A DNA stretch of 42,559 bases, from contig LFSK01000058.1 in NCBI GenBank assembly GCA_001512555.1, positions 31,059 to 73,617 on the forward strand. Direction: 5' to 3'. The notes under the pieces are model-generated. The model was not told the DNA's origin and did no database searches. It saw only the letters and a list, made by a program, of their open reading frames with translations. This document shows positions 16,841 to 25,810 of the stretch, piece after piece. Source of the DNA: Clostridiaceae bacterium DTU059 (lineage in GTDB: Bacteria; Bacillota; Clostridia; DSM-8532). Within the stretch, counting starts at the first letter, position 1, and each line of letters opens with the position of its first letter. Both the position numbers and the translations under genes were made by a program.

Positions 16841-16865
16841 ATATGAACAAGTGCTCATATGTTCA
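16841..16865. promoter_or_regulatory. ArsR/SmtB-type operator
   Basis: ATATGAACAAGTGCTCATAT (16841-16860) is an imperfect 8-2-8 dyad with half-sites TATGAACA and TATGAGCA, the usual operator type of CadC/SmtB repressors. A further TGTTCA (16860-16865) mirrors the first TGAACA. It overlaps the transcription start, so a bound repressor would block initiation. Confidence 0.8.
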
Positions 16866-16888
16866 AACATTAAATAGAGGTGTGATAC

Positions 16889-17254
16889 ATGGAATTTGTG
16901 GATGAAAACAGGCAATCAACCGATCAACCCGTGATGGATAAGGAGCTTGTGGAGAAGGTAAGGCAGAAGATGCCCGATGAAGAACTGCTTTATGACCTTG
17001 CAGAATTCTTCAAGGTTTTCGGAGATTCAACCCGTATAAAGATAATCTGGGCGCTCTTCGAAGCGGACATGTGTGTCTGTGACATAGCAAACCTTCTGAA
17101 TATGAGCCAGTCGGCCATATCCCACCAATTGAGGGTTCTTAAGAACTCCCGTCTGGTGAGGTATAAAAAATCAGGGAAAACCGTTTACTATTCACTTAAC
17201 GACGACCATATCGAGAGAATCTTCGAACTGGGCATGGAGCATATCATGGAATGA
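16889..17254 (+). CDS. ArsR/SmtB-family metal-responsive repressor (CadC/CzrA-like)
   Basis: This 121-residue winged-helix repressor contains the DNA-recognition helix NLLNMSQSAISHQLRVLKNSRLV and wing YKKSGKTVYYSLN. Two metal sites can be read. MCVCDIA gives the CVC pair of the alpha-3 (CadC/ArsR) site. DDHIERIFELGMEHIME gives the alpha-5 zinc site pattern D-x-H-x10-H-x2-E (SmtB/CzrA type). N-terminal cysteines that complete the CadC site are absent. Likely inducers are Zn(II), Cd(II) or Pb(II) (inference). GAGGTG precedes the ATG. It lies 16 nt upstream of a Zn/Cd P-type ATPase and directly downstream of a matching operator, so it should repress its own operon until metal binds. Confidence 0.92.
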   Translation: MEFVDENRQSTDQPVMDKELVEKVRQKMPDEELLYDLAEFFKVFGDSTRIKIIWALFEADMCVCDIANLLNMSQSAISHQLRVLKNSRLVRYKKSGKTVYYSLNDDHIERIFELGMEHIME

Positions 17255-17270
17255 TAACGGAGGAAGAAAC

Positions 17271-19379
17271 ATGAAAACCACGAGACATGAGTGGACACTG
17301 ACGGGGTTGGGATGCGTCAGCTGTGCGCGTAAAATCGAAACAGCGGTCCGGAAAATGGAGGGTGTGGCCTCAGCACACCTTGATTTTGTAAACTCCAGAT
17401 TCTATGTGGAGATCAGTGATGATCAGGATGTCGGGGGTATAAAGGAACGAGTAAAAACCATCATGTCCGATATTGAACCCGGAGCATCTATAAAGGATAA
17501 GGGAGAGCCGGAAAATGACGAGGGGAGATCTTTAAAAAAACGCATACCCATTTACATAACAGGTCTTCTGCTTTTCATAGCTGCAATTATTCTTCCGGAG
17601 GAAAGCCTTGTGGAGACTATGTTTTTTATTGCAGCCTGGTTTATTTTTGGGGGTCAGGTACTCTTAAAATCCTTCCGCAATATCCTTAAAGGCAGGATAT
17701 TTGACGAGAATTTCCTGATGACCATTGCTACCATGGGAGCATTTATTCTTAGAGAGTATGCCGAGGGCGCATCGGTAATGCTGTTCTATCAGATCGGAGA
17801 GATGTTTCAGGACTATGCTGTAGACAGTTCCAGAAGATCCATCAAAAAGCTTTTGGACATCAAGCCTGAGTTTGCCAATATTATTACTGAAAGCGGTTCT
17901 GTCAAGGTACCGCCAGCAAATGTGAGACCGGGGGACAGGATTATGGTTTTTCCCGGAGAGCGGGTTCCGCTGGATGGCAGGGTTCTTAAGGGGCATTCCT
18001 CTGTGGACACCTCTCCGTTGACGGGTGAATCCCTGCCCAGGGATGTCCAGGAAGGTGATGAAGTGCTTTCGGGCAGCATCAATCAGTCAGGCGTATTGAC
18101 TTTGGAGGTAACCAGGAGCTATGAGAACTCCACCGTCAGCAGGATTCTGGAGCTGGTCCAGACCGCATCAGGTAAAAAAGCTGTTACAGAGCGATTTATA
18201 ACACGTTTTGCCGCAAAATACACACCCATTGTTGTGGGGCTTGCTGCCATGCTGGCCATACTGCCTCCACTATTCACCAACACCCCCTTCAGCCAGTGGG
18301 CTTACCGGGCTCTCGTATTCCTGGTTATTTCCTGTCCCTGTGCACTGGTGATCTCCATCCCGCTGGGTTTTTTCGGAGGGATCGGAGCCGCATCCAGGAA
18401 GGGCATACTTGTTAAGGGCGGAAACTATCTGGAAGCACTGGCCGTTGTGGAAACCATGGTGTTTGATAAAACCGGTACGCTGACCACCGGCGTCTTTGAG
18501 GTGACGGGTGTAACTTCCCGCCCGGGGTTTGCAGAGCAGGAGCTTCTCCACTATGCAGCCTGTGCCGAAAGCTATTCCACTCATCCCCTGGCACAATCCA
18601 TTCTTAACAGGTATGGACAAACCCCCGATCCTGCCAGGATAGACAGCCATACCGAGATTCCGGGAAAGGGAGTACGTGCCCGGGTTGACGGCAAACAGGT
18701 ACTGTGCGGCAACAGAAGGCTTATGGCCGATTATAATATTGACGTTGATGAAGGGATTGCTGCCGGAACTTCTGTCTATGTTGCCGTGGACGGAGTGTAT
18801 GCAGGAAGAATAGATATGGGAGATACTCTGAAGCCTGATGCCGTATCTGCACTTAAGACCCTGCGGGACATGGGCATTAACGATACAGTGCTTCTTACCG
18901 GAGATATCCGGGAAACAGCCCATGAAGTGGCCGGGCGCCTTGGAATCGGCAAGGTCCATTCTCAGCTGCTTCCTCAGGATAAGGTAACGGTACTGGAGGG
19001 CATTATGGAAGAGAAGCAGGAAGGCAAACCTGTGGTGTTTGTGGGGGACGGAATCAACGATGCCGCCGTTATCTCAAGGGCAGATATCGGCATAGCCATG
19101 GGCGGAATTGGATCGGATGCAGCCATTGAGGCGGCGGATATTGTAATCATGAACGATGAACTCAAAAAACTGGGCGATGCGGTGGCCATTGCCAGGAAAA
19201 CCAAACGCATCGTCTGGCAAAACATTGCTTTGGCTCTGGGGGTCAAGCTTTTGTTTCTGACTATGGCCACAGGCGGGCTGGCGACCTTGTGGGAGGCAGT
19301 CTTTGCCGATGTTGGTGTAGCTCTTATTGCAGTTCTGAATGCCATGCGCATTATAAGAGCCGGTAATACCCGGAGTTGA
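17271..19379 (+). CDS. cadA: P1B-type heavy-metal ATPase (Zn/Cd/Pb exporter, CadA/ZntA type)
   Basis: This 702-residue ATP-driven metal efflux pump lies in the cytoplasmic membrane. An N-terminal HMA metal-binding domain (about 1-70) carries GLGCVSC. It is followed by transmembrane helices, the actuator loop with TGES (about residue 250), the transport motif SCPCALVIS (CPC), the phosphorylation site DKTGTLT, the STHPLAQ (HP) motif and the hinge GDGINDA. The last helices contain ALGVKLLFL and FADVGVALIAVLNAMRI, the K and DxG pattern of Zn/Cd/Pb (P1B-2) pumps rather than Cu pumps. GGAGG lies before the ATG. It is second in the operon behind its repressor. No clear terminator separates it from recG. 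Confidence 0.93.
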   Translation: MKTTRHEWTLTGLGCVSCARKIETAVRKMEGVASAHLDFVNSRFYVEISDDQDVGGIKERVKTIMSDIEPGASIKDKGEPENDEGRSLKKRIPIYITGLLLFIAAIILPEESLVETMFFIAAWFIFGGQVLLKSFRNILKGRIFDENFLMTIATMGAFILREYAEGASVMLFYQIGEMFQDYAVDSSRRSIKKLLDIKPEFANIITESGSVKVPPANVRPGDRIMVFPGERVPLDGRVLKGHSSVDTSPLTGESLPRDVQEGDEVLSGSINQSGVLTLEVTRSYENSTVSRILELVQTASGKKAVTERFITRFAAKYTPIVVGLAAMLAILPPLFTNTPFSQWAYRALVFLVISCPCALVISIPLGFFGGIGAASRKGILVKGGNYLEALAVVETMVFDKTGTLTTGVFEVTGVTSRPGFAEQELLHYAACAESYSTHPLAQSILNRYGQTPDPARIDSHTEIPGKGVRARVDGKQVLCGNRRLMADYNIDVDEGIAAGTSVYVAVDGVYAGRIDMGDTLKPDAVSALKTLRDMGINDTVLLTGDIRETAHEVAGRLGIGKVHSQLLPQDKVTVLEGIMEEKQEGKPVVFVGDGINDAAVISRADIGIAMGGIGSDAAIEAADIVIMNDELKKLGDAVAIARKTKRIVWQNIALALGVKLLFLTMATGGLATLWEAVFADVGVALIAVLNAMRIIRAGNTRS

Positions 19380-19419
19380 ACAACCAGGTTTCAGCCTTTA
19401 ACAGCTTTATCAAATATGG

Positions 19420-19469
19420 TATAGTTAGGATATTGAAATAGTGTGGAGTCAATGGATTCACACTATTTC
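19420..19469 (+). promoter_or_regulatory. weak promoter and perfect hairpin before recG
   Basis: TATAGT (19420-19425), preceded by TGG, resembles an extended -10 box. Right after it, GAAATAGTGTG (19435-19445) pairs perfectly with CACACTATTTC (19459-19469) around a 13-nt loop. No U tract follows, so it is not a classical terminator; it would form the 5' end of the recG transcript. Confidence 0.45.
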
Positions 19470-19515
19470 GCCTATTGGTAGGACCTCAGACCGGATGTCA
19501 TACGGGAGAATGTTC

Positions 19516-21588
19516 ATGTCTGAATATGATAATAAACTTCTGGACCAACCACTGAAATATTTAAAGGGTGTGGGTGAAAACCGGGCAAGATTATTTTCCA
19601 GGCTTGGCCTATTCACCCTTGGTGACATCATCCATTACTTTCCCAGGGATTATGAGGACCGGTCGGTGTGCAAAGCCATCTCGGAGGCGATCGACGGGGA
19701 ATCCATAACCGTGAGGGTCCGCTTTGTTTCCGATATCTCAGAAACACGTCCCAGAAGGAACCTTAGCATACAAAAAGCCCAGGTGACCGATGGTACTTCA
19801 TTTATGAACGTGACTTGGTTTAATCAAGGGTATGTGAAGCAGAGCATAGACATATCCCGTGAATATGTTTTTTATGGTACTGTCAAGCGTGTGGGATCCC
19901 GCGTGGAAATCAACAACCCTGTTTTTGAGGAACTGGAACATTCAGGTAATCTCACCGGCCGTATTGTGCCGGTCTATCCCTTGACCCGGGGCATCACCCA
20001 GAATATACTCAGGAAAATCCTTAGGAATGCGCTGGATACCGTTTCGGACAAGCTTGTGGATATCCTTCCTCCGGGTTTGCGTAGCCAATACCATTTAGCG
20101 GAAACAGCCTTTTCATTTGAGCAGATCCATTTTCCCACCAGCATGGAAAATATGGAAATGGCCAGAAGACGTCTGGTTTTTGAAGAACTGCTGTTGCTTC
20201 AATTGGGGCTTTCTGCCATAAAGGGTAGTAGCAGCGGCCAAAGGGGGATTCGTTTTTCATCTGTTGATATAGACCCGCTTTTAAAGGCTCTGCCGTTTAA
20301 GCTCACTGATGCCCAGGTAAGGGTTTTTGATGAAATACGGGCCGATATGGAATCTGACAGACGAATGAACAGACTTATACAGGGAGATGTAGGTTCAGGA
20401 AAGACCATTTTGGCAGTACTGGCTATCTATATTGCCGCCGTGTCCGGGTATCAGAGTGCCTTCATGGCACCTACCGAAATACTTGCGGAGCAGCATTACC
20501 GCAGTATTGCCCCCTTGCTTGAAAAGTTTGATATTAAGGTTGGACTTCTTACCGGGGGCATGAGGAAAAAAGAGAAGGAAGCCATCAAGGAGGATGCAGA
20601 AAAGGGGCGGCTGGATGTCCTTGTAGGAACCCATGCTGTTCTGGAGGACAGCACCATTTTCAGCAAGCTCGGTCTTGTGATAACCGACGAACAGCACAGG
20701 TTCGGTGTTCGCCAGAGAGCCAGGCTCTCACAGAAAGGCCAAAACCCCGATTTGCTGGTCATGACGGCTACGCCCATTCCCCGAACCCTATCCCTGGTGC
20801 TTTACGGGGATCTGGATGTATCCATTGTAGATACCCTTCCTCCCGGCAGAAAGCCAATCAAAACCTATGTTGTGGATGATCGCATGAGGGACAGGGTCTA
20901 TAAATTCATTCGTAAAAATATAGCAGAGGGGCGTCAGGCCTATATCGTCTGCCCCCTTGTGGAAGAATCCGATGCCATGGATGTTGAATCGGCCACGGGT
21001 CTGGTTGAAAGGATAAAGGATGATGCCTTAAAAGGGCTTCATGTGGGACTTATACATGGCAAGATGAAAAGTGCCGATAAGGATGATATCATGAGGCGTT
21101 TCTCCAAAGGAGAACTGCAGGTGCTGGTTTCCACCACCGTTATAGAAGTAGGGGTTAATGTACCCAATGCAAGTATTATGGTCATTGAAAACGCAGAACG
21201 CTTTGGCCTGGCTCAGCTCCACCAGCTCAGGGGCAGGGTGGGCAGGGGCGTCCATCAATCCTACTGCATCCTCTTCAACCAGAGTAAAAGCCAGGTATCC
21301 AGGCAGAGGATGGAGATCATGGCATCTTCAAATGACGGATTTGTTATCGCCGAAAAAGACCTTGAGCTGAGGGGTCCGGGGGATGTTTTTGGTGTAAGAC
21401 AGCATGGCCTTCCAGAGTTCAGGATTGCCAATCTTTATCGTGACATGGATGTGCTGAAGGATGTGCAGAAGGCTGCCAAACACATAGTCTCGGAGGGTCT
21501 GATGGAGAAGGATGAATCATATCGGCCACTGGCCAGGAGAGTGGAACTGATGGTCAGAAAAAAGCTACAGGAATTATCCATGAATTAG
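19516..21588 (+). CDS. recG: ATP-dependent DNA helicase RecG
   Basis: This protein of 690 residues remodels stalled replication forks and branch-migrates Holliday junctions. It has an N-terminal wedge domain (QPLKYLKGVGENRARLFSRLG, then an OB-fold) and a superfamily 2 helicase core: motif I GDVGSGKTILA, motif II TDEQHRFGVRQR (DEQH), motif III MTATPIPRTLSL, motif V STTVIEVGVNVPNAS and motif VI QLHQLRGRVGRG. The start is ATG 19516, with GGGAGA 6 nt upstream; the longer GTG frame (19441) runs through the hairpin and lacks a ribosome binding site. Resulting length is normal. It is co-directional with rsmD and coaD downstream, 33 nt away, which matches the recG/rsmD/coaD grouping seen in many Firmicutes. 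Confidence 0.97.
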   Translation: MSEYDNKLLDQPLKYLKGVGENRARLFSRLGLFTLGDIIHYFPRDYEDRSVCKAISEAIDGESITVRVRFVSDISETRPRRNLSIQKAQVTDGTSFMNVTWFNQGYVKQSIDISREYVFYGTVKRVGSRVEINNPVFEELEHSGNLTGRIVPVYPLTRGITQNILRKILRNALDTVSDKLVDILPPGLRSQYHLAETAFSFEQIHFPTSMENMEMARRRLVFEELLLLQLGLSAIKGSSSGQRGIRFSSVDIDPLLKALPFKLTDAQVRVFDEIRADMESDRRMNRLIQGDVGSGKTILAVLAIYIAAVSGYQSAFMAPTEILAEQHYRSIAPLLEKFDIKVGLLTGGMRKKEKEAIKEDAEKGRLDVLVGTHAVLEDSTIFSKLGLVITDEQHRFGVRQRARLSQKGQNPDLLVMTATPIPRTLSLVLYGDLDVSIVDTLPPGRKPIKTYVVDDRMRDRVYKFIRKNIAEGRQAYIVCPLVEESDAMDVESATGLVERIKDDALKGLHVGLIHGKMKSADKDDIMRRFSKGELQVLVSTTVIEVGVNVPNASIMVIENAERFGLAQLHQLRGRVGRGVHQSYCILFNQSKSQVSRQRMEIMASSNDGFVIAEKDLELRGPGDVFGVRQHGLPEFRIANLYRDMDVLKDVQKAAKHIVSEGLMEKDESYRPLARRVELMVRKKLQELSMN

Positions 21589-21621
21589 CCATTGTGGTAT
21601 ATATGAAAAGGTGGCATCAAA

Positions 21622-22194
21622 ATGGTTAGAATTATATCAGGGATTGCCGGAGGGATACCCATCAAAACACCTCCCACAGAAAAGACTAAGCCTACATTGG
21701 ATCGGGTGAAGGAATCTGTTTTTTCAATCCTGCAGCCCTATATACCCGGGACAAAGGTATTGGATCTGTTTGCCGGTTCTGGAAGTCTGGGGCTTGAGGC
21801 ATTGAGCCGGGGTGCTGATTTTGCCTTTTTTGTGGACAACAGCAGATTATGTACCGAAATAATTAAAGAGAATATCGGGAAGATAAGAATGACCGATAAG
21901 GCGCAGGTGGTAAAGTCGGATGCTTATAAAGCAATCCGGGATTTTGCGGATCAGGGAAGGCAATTCGACATAATATTTTTGGATCCGCCGTATTCAAGAA
22001 ATTTTGTATGTAAAACACTGCAAATGATCGTAGAAAATGATATAATAATCGAAAATGGTTTGGTTGCAGTGGAACATATCGAGAGCGAGCCGTTACCCGA
22101 CAGGATTGGGAGGCTGGGAAAGGTTCGTTCAAAGCATTATGGTGACACTGTTTTTACATTTTATATCCTAAATAGTGCGGATGGGGAGGCATAG
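21622..22194 (+). CDS. rsmD: 16S rRNA (guanine966-N2)-methyltransferase RsmD
   Basis: This 190-residue SAM-dependent methyltransferase acts on G966 of 16S rRNA. Markers are the basic opening VRIISGIAGGIPIKTP, TKPTLDRVKESVFSIL, the SAM-binding VLDLFAGSGSLGLEALSRGA and the catalytic DPPY (IIFLDPPYSR). Length is usual. AAAGGTGG lies 9 nt before the ATG. It ends 3 nt before coaD; the pair is conserved widely (ylbH-ylbI in Bacillus). Confidence 0.95.
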   Translation: MVRIISGIAGGIPIKTPPTEKTKPTLDRVKESVFSILQPYIPGTKVLDLFAGSGSLGLEALSRGADFAFFVDNSRLCTEIIKENIGKIRMTDKAQVVKSDAYKAIRDFADQGRQFDIIFLDPPYSRNFVCKTLQMIVENDIIIENGLVAVEHIESEPLPDRIGRLGKVRSKHYGDTVFTFYILNSADGEA

Positions 22195-22197
22195 AGT

Positions 22198-22686
22198 TTG
22201 AAACTGCTGGTTTACCCTGGAAGCTTTGATCCAGTTACAAACGGACATATGGATATCATTGAGCGGGCATCAAAAATATGCGATAAGCTGATCGTGGCTG
22301 TGCTTGTCAACCACGGCAAGACCCCTGTGTTTACCATGGAAGAGCGTACCATGCTCCTGAAAAAGGCAATTGGCGACAGGGAGAACATTGAGGTGTGCAG
22401 CTTCTCGGGCCTTTTAGTCGATTTCATGAAGAGAATCAATGCCAGAACCATTATTAAGGGGTTGCGGGCAGTTTCGGATTTTGAATATGAAATGCAGATG
22501 GCTCTTCTGAACCGGAAGTTGGATAATGAGATTGATACTCTTTTTATGATGACCAGTATCAACAACAGTTTTCTAAGCTCCAGTGTGGTAAGGGAGCTTG
22601 CGAGAAATGGTGCCGGGGTAGAGGATTATGTTCCTCATTCCATTGCTCCTTATATATATGAAAAATTTAAAAAGGCGGGTGTCTGA
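22198..22686 (+). CDS. coaD: phosphopantetheine adenylyltransferase
   Basis: This 162-residue enzyme catalyses the fourth step of coenzyme A synthesis, joining 4'-phosphopantetheine and ATP to dephospho-CoA. It opens [19 protein letters not shown] with the nucleotidyltransferase TNGH motif, and contains [25 protein letters not shown] and SSSVVRELA, all diagnostic. The start is TTG 22198 with GGGGAGG 8 nt upstream. It is linked to rsmD (3 nt gap), and its stop directly abuts the next gene, so the genes are probably translationally coupled. Confidence 0.96.
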   Translation: MKLLVYPGSFDPVTNGHMDIIERASKICDKLIVAVLVNHGKTPVFTMEERTMLLKKAIGDRENIEVCSFSGLLVDFMKRINARTIIKGLRAVSDFEYEMQMALLNRKLDNEIDTLFMMTSINNSFLSSSVVRELARNGAGVEDYVPHSIAPYIYEKFKKAGV

Positions 22687-23130
22687 ATGATGGAGCTTTT
22701 GGAGCTTTTAGAACAGATGGAGGAAATAATCGAAAGCGGGACTGGTATCCCATTTTCCGGAGGAAAGTGCCTTATCAACCGGGACGAGGTGCTTGAAATC
22801 ATTCAGGAGATCCGTCTTCGTCTTCCCGATGATATGAAGCATGCCAAGAGGGTTGTGGAAGAGAAGATGCGAATTCTTGCCGATGCCCAGCAGGAAGCCG
22901 AGAATATACTGAACAATGCGGAAAACCGCATAGCGGCTCTGGTTGATGAGCATGAGATTACAAAGAAGGCTTATGAGCAGGCCGAGGTGATCATTTCCAA
23001 TGCAAAGAAAAATGCGAGGGAAATACGCCTTGGCACCAGGGAGTATGCAGATGGTATTCTCAACAAGGTGGAAGAAATCCTGGAGGATACATTGGACGTT
23101 ATAAAAATGAACCGACAGGAACTGAAATAA
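22687..23130 (+). CDS. coiled-coil protein of the coaD-ylbJ neighbourhood
   Basis: This 147-residue, mostly helical protein has a short N-terminal helix (LLELLEQMEEIIE), a G-x-P-F-S-G-G loop near residue 22, then a long charged helix (about 50-140). That helix (AKRVVEEKMRILADAQQEAE) resembles the stalk subunits of ATP synthases or DivIVA-like coiled coils. Such proteins are often labelled 'ATPase', but no Walker motif is present here. It starts at ATG 22687, immediately after the coaD stop, with GGCGGGTG upstream. Its place between coaD and ylbJ is, from memory, common in Clostridia. Function is unknown; membrane or division-linked scaffolding is only a guess. Confidence 0.72.
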   Translation: MMELLELLEQMEEIIESGTGIPFSGGKCLINRDEVLEIIQEIRLRLPDDMKHAKRVVEEKMRILADAQQEAENILNNAENRIAALVDEHEITKKAYEQAEVIISNAKKNAREIRLGTREYADGILNKVEEILEDTLDVIKMNRQELK

Positions 23131-23141
23131 TTACATAGGAT

Positions 23142-24317
23142 TCATCTCTTGACAGTTTTGTTTGAATGGCGGATTAATCCGCCATTTTCATATGGATTTA
23201 TGACTAAGGCTACGATCAGTATCATAATGGTAATTATTCTGAAGCTGGAGGGAATGCCCGATATCATAGGCTTGAGGTTGGAGGTGGCGAGGCTGACGGG
23301 CAGAAGGCTGAGGGCTACAACGGTCAGTATGCATGCAACACCACCATGCAGGATCTTTCCAAGGAAGAACACCCCATACCGGGCTCCGGTTCCTTTCATG
23401 ATGCCCATGACCTGGGTATGCACCGAGAACCCTGCAAATCCGCAGATGAAGGAGACCAGGGAGAGCTGAACCACAGCAGGAGTATTAACTGTATGGGCAA
23501 TGGCACTGGAACCCGATGATATCTCCATGATGCCTCTCAGCATTGCTGTAATGCCAGCACCTGTAAGGCTTTCAGGCAGTATGGCCGAAAGCATCTGGCC
23601 AATGAGGCTGAATAAACCTGTTTTATACAACAACTCAGACAGCACTGCAAAAAGGACGATGTAGCCGGAGACCTTGATGGACAAAATAGCGGCATCCTCA
23701 ATAGCACCGGGAAAGAGGGCTGCGATGCTGTTCTTCCTTTCCCTTTTAATATTACTGTCCTCGAAAACCATCATTCCATTATTCAATTGGAATTGACCCT
23801 TTCTTAGCAGCCGGTTCAGGATGAGTGCGGCTAAAAGTCCTGAAACCCAGTGAATGCCCAGAAGGATGAAACCTACCCTTATGCTTCTGAACAGGCCTGC
23901 GCCCACAGTGCCGATAATGAACAACGGACTGCAGTTATTGGCAATGGCTATCACTCTTGAAGCCTGGTTTGAGTCCAGAAGTCCTTCATCCAGCATATCC
24001 CTGGCAAGTTTGGCTCCTGTGGGATAGCCGCTGAGATAGCCCAGTACAATGGTGGGCAGGATATAGTAGGGCAGACCGATTAGACCCTGGATCAGCCGTC
24101 TTAAAAACCTGGGGCAGGTGAAATTCCTCAAAAAGGGTACGGAGAGCCGCGACAGGACAAAGAAAGGAAAGAGGGAGGGAATCACCACGTCCAGACACAG
24201 ATAGATAGCATCTCTTGCTGCCTTCGATGTTTCCTTTGCGTAGAGGGCTAACATAAGTGCCAATGCCGGGAAGATATAAACGATGCATTTTCTGTACAGG
24301 CTGGTGTGATTATTCAT
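23142..24317 (-). CDS. ylbJ: sporulation integral membrane protein YlbJ
   Basis: This 391-residue polytopic membrane protein has two nucleoside-recognition (Gate) type halves. Visible features are DVVIPSLFPFFVLSRL, LSGYPTGAKLARDMLDEG and ANNCSPLFIIGTVG in the first half, and the second Gate-like half around EISSGSSAIAHTVN and FICGFAGFSVHTQVMGIM. In Bacillus ylbJ is a sigma-E gene needed for normal spores and sits beside ylbH (rsmD) and ylbI (coaD), the same neighbours as here, but in this window it is inverted. The ribosome binding site is weak (GAGCGGA). Transport substrate is unknown. Its 3' end overlaps the terminator of the opposite transcript. Confidence 0.9.
   Translation of the reverse strand: MNNHTSLYRKCIVYIFPALALMLALYAKETSKAARDAIYLCLDVVIPSLFPFFVLSRLSVPFLRNFTCPRFLRRLIQGLIGLPYYILPTIVLGYLSGYPTGAKLARDMLDEGLLDSNQASRVIAIANNCSPLFIIGTVGAGLFRSIRVGFILLGIHWVSGLLAALILNRLLRKGQFQLNNGMMVFEDSNIKRERKNSIAALFPGAIEDAAILSIKVSGYIVLFAVLSELLYKTGLFSLIGQMLSAILPESLTGAGITAMLRGIMEISSGSSAIAHTVNTPAVVQLSLVSFICGFAGFSVHTQVMGIMKGTGARYGVFFLGKILHGGVACILTVVALSLLPVSLATSNLKPMISGIPSSFRIITIMILIVALVINPYENGGLIRHSNKTVKR
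23165..23190 (+). terminator. palindromic terminator inside the ylbJ 3' end
   Basis: AATGGCGGATT (23165-23175) is followed at once by its exact reverse complement (to 23186), then TTTTCA. It would end the recG-coaD transcript. It lies within the last codons of the convergent ylbJ gene. Confidence 0.7.
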
Positions 24318-24372
24318 GTCCGCTCTGATAAATCAAGACTCGCTTAATAGATATTCCTTAAGGGGCGTAAAG

Positions 24373-24401
24373 TTGCATTGAAACATCAGAGAATGTATAA
24401 T
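24373..24401 (+). promoter_or_regulatory. sigma-A promoter for the asp23-mutS2 cluster
   Basis: TTGCAT (24373-24378) and TATAAT (24396-24401) are spaced 17 bp. The -35 lies in GTTGCAT (24372-24378), which has an exact inverted copy ATGCAAC at 24407-24413, flanking the -10; this could be an operator. Confidence 0.6.
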
Positions 24402-24503
24402 ATATCATGCAACATATAATGAGAATACCGGACAGACCATCATGGTTCCTCTTAAGATACCAATAGATGCTCAAGAGGAATCAAAATGAATGGAGGTATC
24501 CGT

Positions 24504-24917
24504 ATGAACGAGAATGAACTCAGTCTGAACACATCCCAGGAGATTGGAGAGATCAAGATATCGGCCGATGTTATTACGGTAATCGCTCATACGGTGGCCA
24601 GTGAGGTTGAGGGCGTTTCAAGCATGAGCTCCGGTATTGCTGATAATATTTCTTCAGTCTTGGGACGCAAGACATCATCCAAGGGTGTGAAGGTAGATCT
24701 CACCGATAAGGGCGTTGTCATCGATTTCTATATCGTGGTGGACTATGGAGCCAGAATCCCCGATGTGGCCTGGAGGATCCAGGAACGTGTCAAGTCTGCA
24801 GTTGAAAACATGTCCGGTATGCATGTCAATGCCATAAACATCCATGTACAAGGTGTAAGTTTTGATAAAAATGCTAAAGAGGCTCATAAAACCGATGCTT
24901 CCACAAGGCAGAGTTGA
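24504..24917 (+). CDS. Asp23/Gls24 family envelope-stress protein
   Basis: This 137-residue protein has the Asp23 fold signature: GEIKISADVITVIAHTVASEVEGVSSM, then VDLTDKGVVIDFYIVVDYGARIPDVAWRIQERVKSAVENMSGM and VNAINIHVQGVSF. Family members (YloU, YqhY, Asp23) are abundant, membrane-associated or cytosolic proteins linked to cell-wall stress or fatty-acid control; the exact role is unknown. The start is ATG 24504, with GGAGG 7 nt upstream; an earlier in-frame ATG at 24486 overlaps that site. In many Firmicutes yqhY neighbours accBC and nusB, but here it leads a cluster with DUF5685, a J-domain protein and mutS2. DUF5685 starts 8 nt after its stop. Confidence 0.9.
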   Translation: MNENELSLNTSQEIGEIKISADVITVIAHTVASEVEGVSSMSSGIADNISSVLGRKTSSKGVKVDLTDKGVVIDFYIVVDYGARIPDVAWRIQERVKSAVENMSGMHVNAINIHVQGVSFDKNAKEAHKTDASTRQS

Positions 24918-24925
24918 GGTGTTGA

Positions 24926-25810
24926 ATGTTCGGTTATGTTGAGCCAGATAAACCTGAACTGAAGATTCGCGAATTCGAAGTTTTCCGGGGTTATTATTGC
25001 GGTGTTTGCAAAAGCATTGGCAAAAGATTCGGCCAGGTTCCCAGAGTGTCACTTAATTACGACCTGGCGTTTCTTGCTGTCCTGCTGGATTCCACTCAGG
25101 GGGAAATGAGCATTGGAAAGGTTGAACGCTGCATTGCCCATCCCATCAGGAAGAGATATGTTGTCAGGCGAAATCAATTTATTGATTATGCAGCAGACAT
25201 GAACATAATTTTGGCGTATTATAATTTAAGGGATAAATGGTCTGATGAAAAAAAACTTTCGGGTGCCTTTGGCTCCATGGCTCTCAGAGGTGCCTATAAA
25301 AAAGCCGCAAAACGGTATAAAGAAAAAACCGAAAGAATAGAAAGCCTGCTGGATGATTTAAGCAGGCTGGAAAAAGAGAAATGCGCTTCCCTTGATGAAG
25401 CGGCGGAACCCTTTGCCAACATCATGAGGGAGGTTTTCCAATGTCCCCATGTTGAAGATGAGAACAAGCGCAAGGTGCTTGGATGGCTGGGTTACAATAT
25501 AGGAAGATGGATTTACATACTGGATGCATGGGATGATTTGGCAGATGACATCAAGTCCGGCAGCTATAATGCGATCCTGCTGCAATTTCAATACAATGGC
25601 GGCGACCTTGATGCATTCAAGGCCGGCATTAAGGAAAGACTTGATTTTAGTCTAACTTACTCGCTGAGTGAGTGTGAAAAAGCCTATTCATTATTGGGAG
25701 CGGTGAAAAACGCGGGTATTATTGATAATATTATTTATTCGGGTCTCATTGTGAAGACAGACAAGGTTTTACAGGGGAGATGCAAAAAGAATGAAAAAGA
25801 ATCCATATAA
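24926..25810 (+). CDS. DUF5685-family protein
   Basis: This 294-residue protein is mainly helical. It starts [20 protein letters not shown] and has a C-x2-C (Cys25, Cys28 in [14 protein letters not shown]), then a Cys-x2-His (Cys69, His72 in RCIAHP), which together could hold a zinc or iron ion. Near residues 190-210, [16 protein letters not shown] has clustered Asp residues that resemble the metal-binding motif of isoprenoid synthases; this likeness is by eye only. GAGGTG precedes the ATG. Its end overlaps the J-domain gene by 20 nt, indicating translational coupling. Biochemical function is unknown. Confidence 0.8.
   Translation: MFGYVEPDKPELKIREFEVFRGYYCGVCKSIGKRFGQVPRVSLNYDLAFLAVLLDSTQGEMSIGKVERCIAHPIRKRYVVRRNQFIDYAADMNIILAYYNLRDKWSDEKKLSGAFGSMALRGAYKKAAKRYKEKTERIESLLDDLSRLEKEKCASLDEAAEPFANIMREVFQCPHVEDENKRKVLGWLGYNIGRWIYILDAWDDLADDIKSGSYNAILLQFQYNGGDLDAFKAGIKERLDFSLTYSLSECEKAYSLLGAVKNAGIIDNIIYSGLIVKTDKVLQGRCKKNEKESI

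Noticed and set aside
18270-18959. 229-codon minus-strand frame
   Set aside because: It is antisense to the P-type ATPase core and has no family features.
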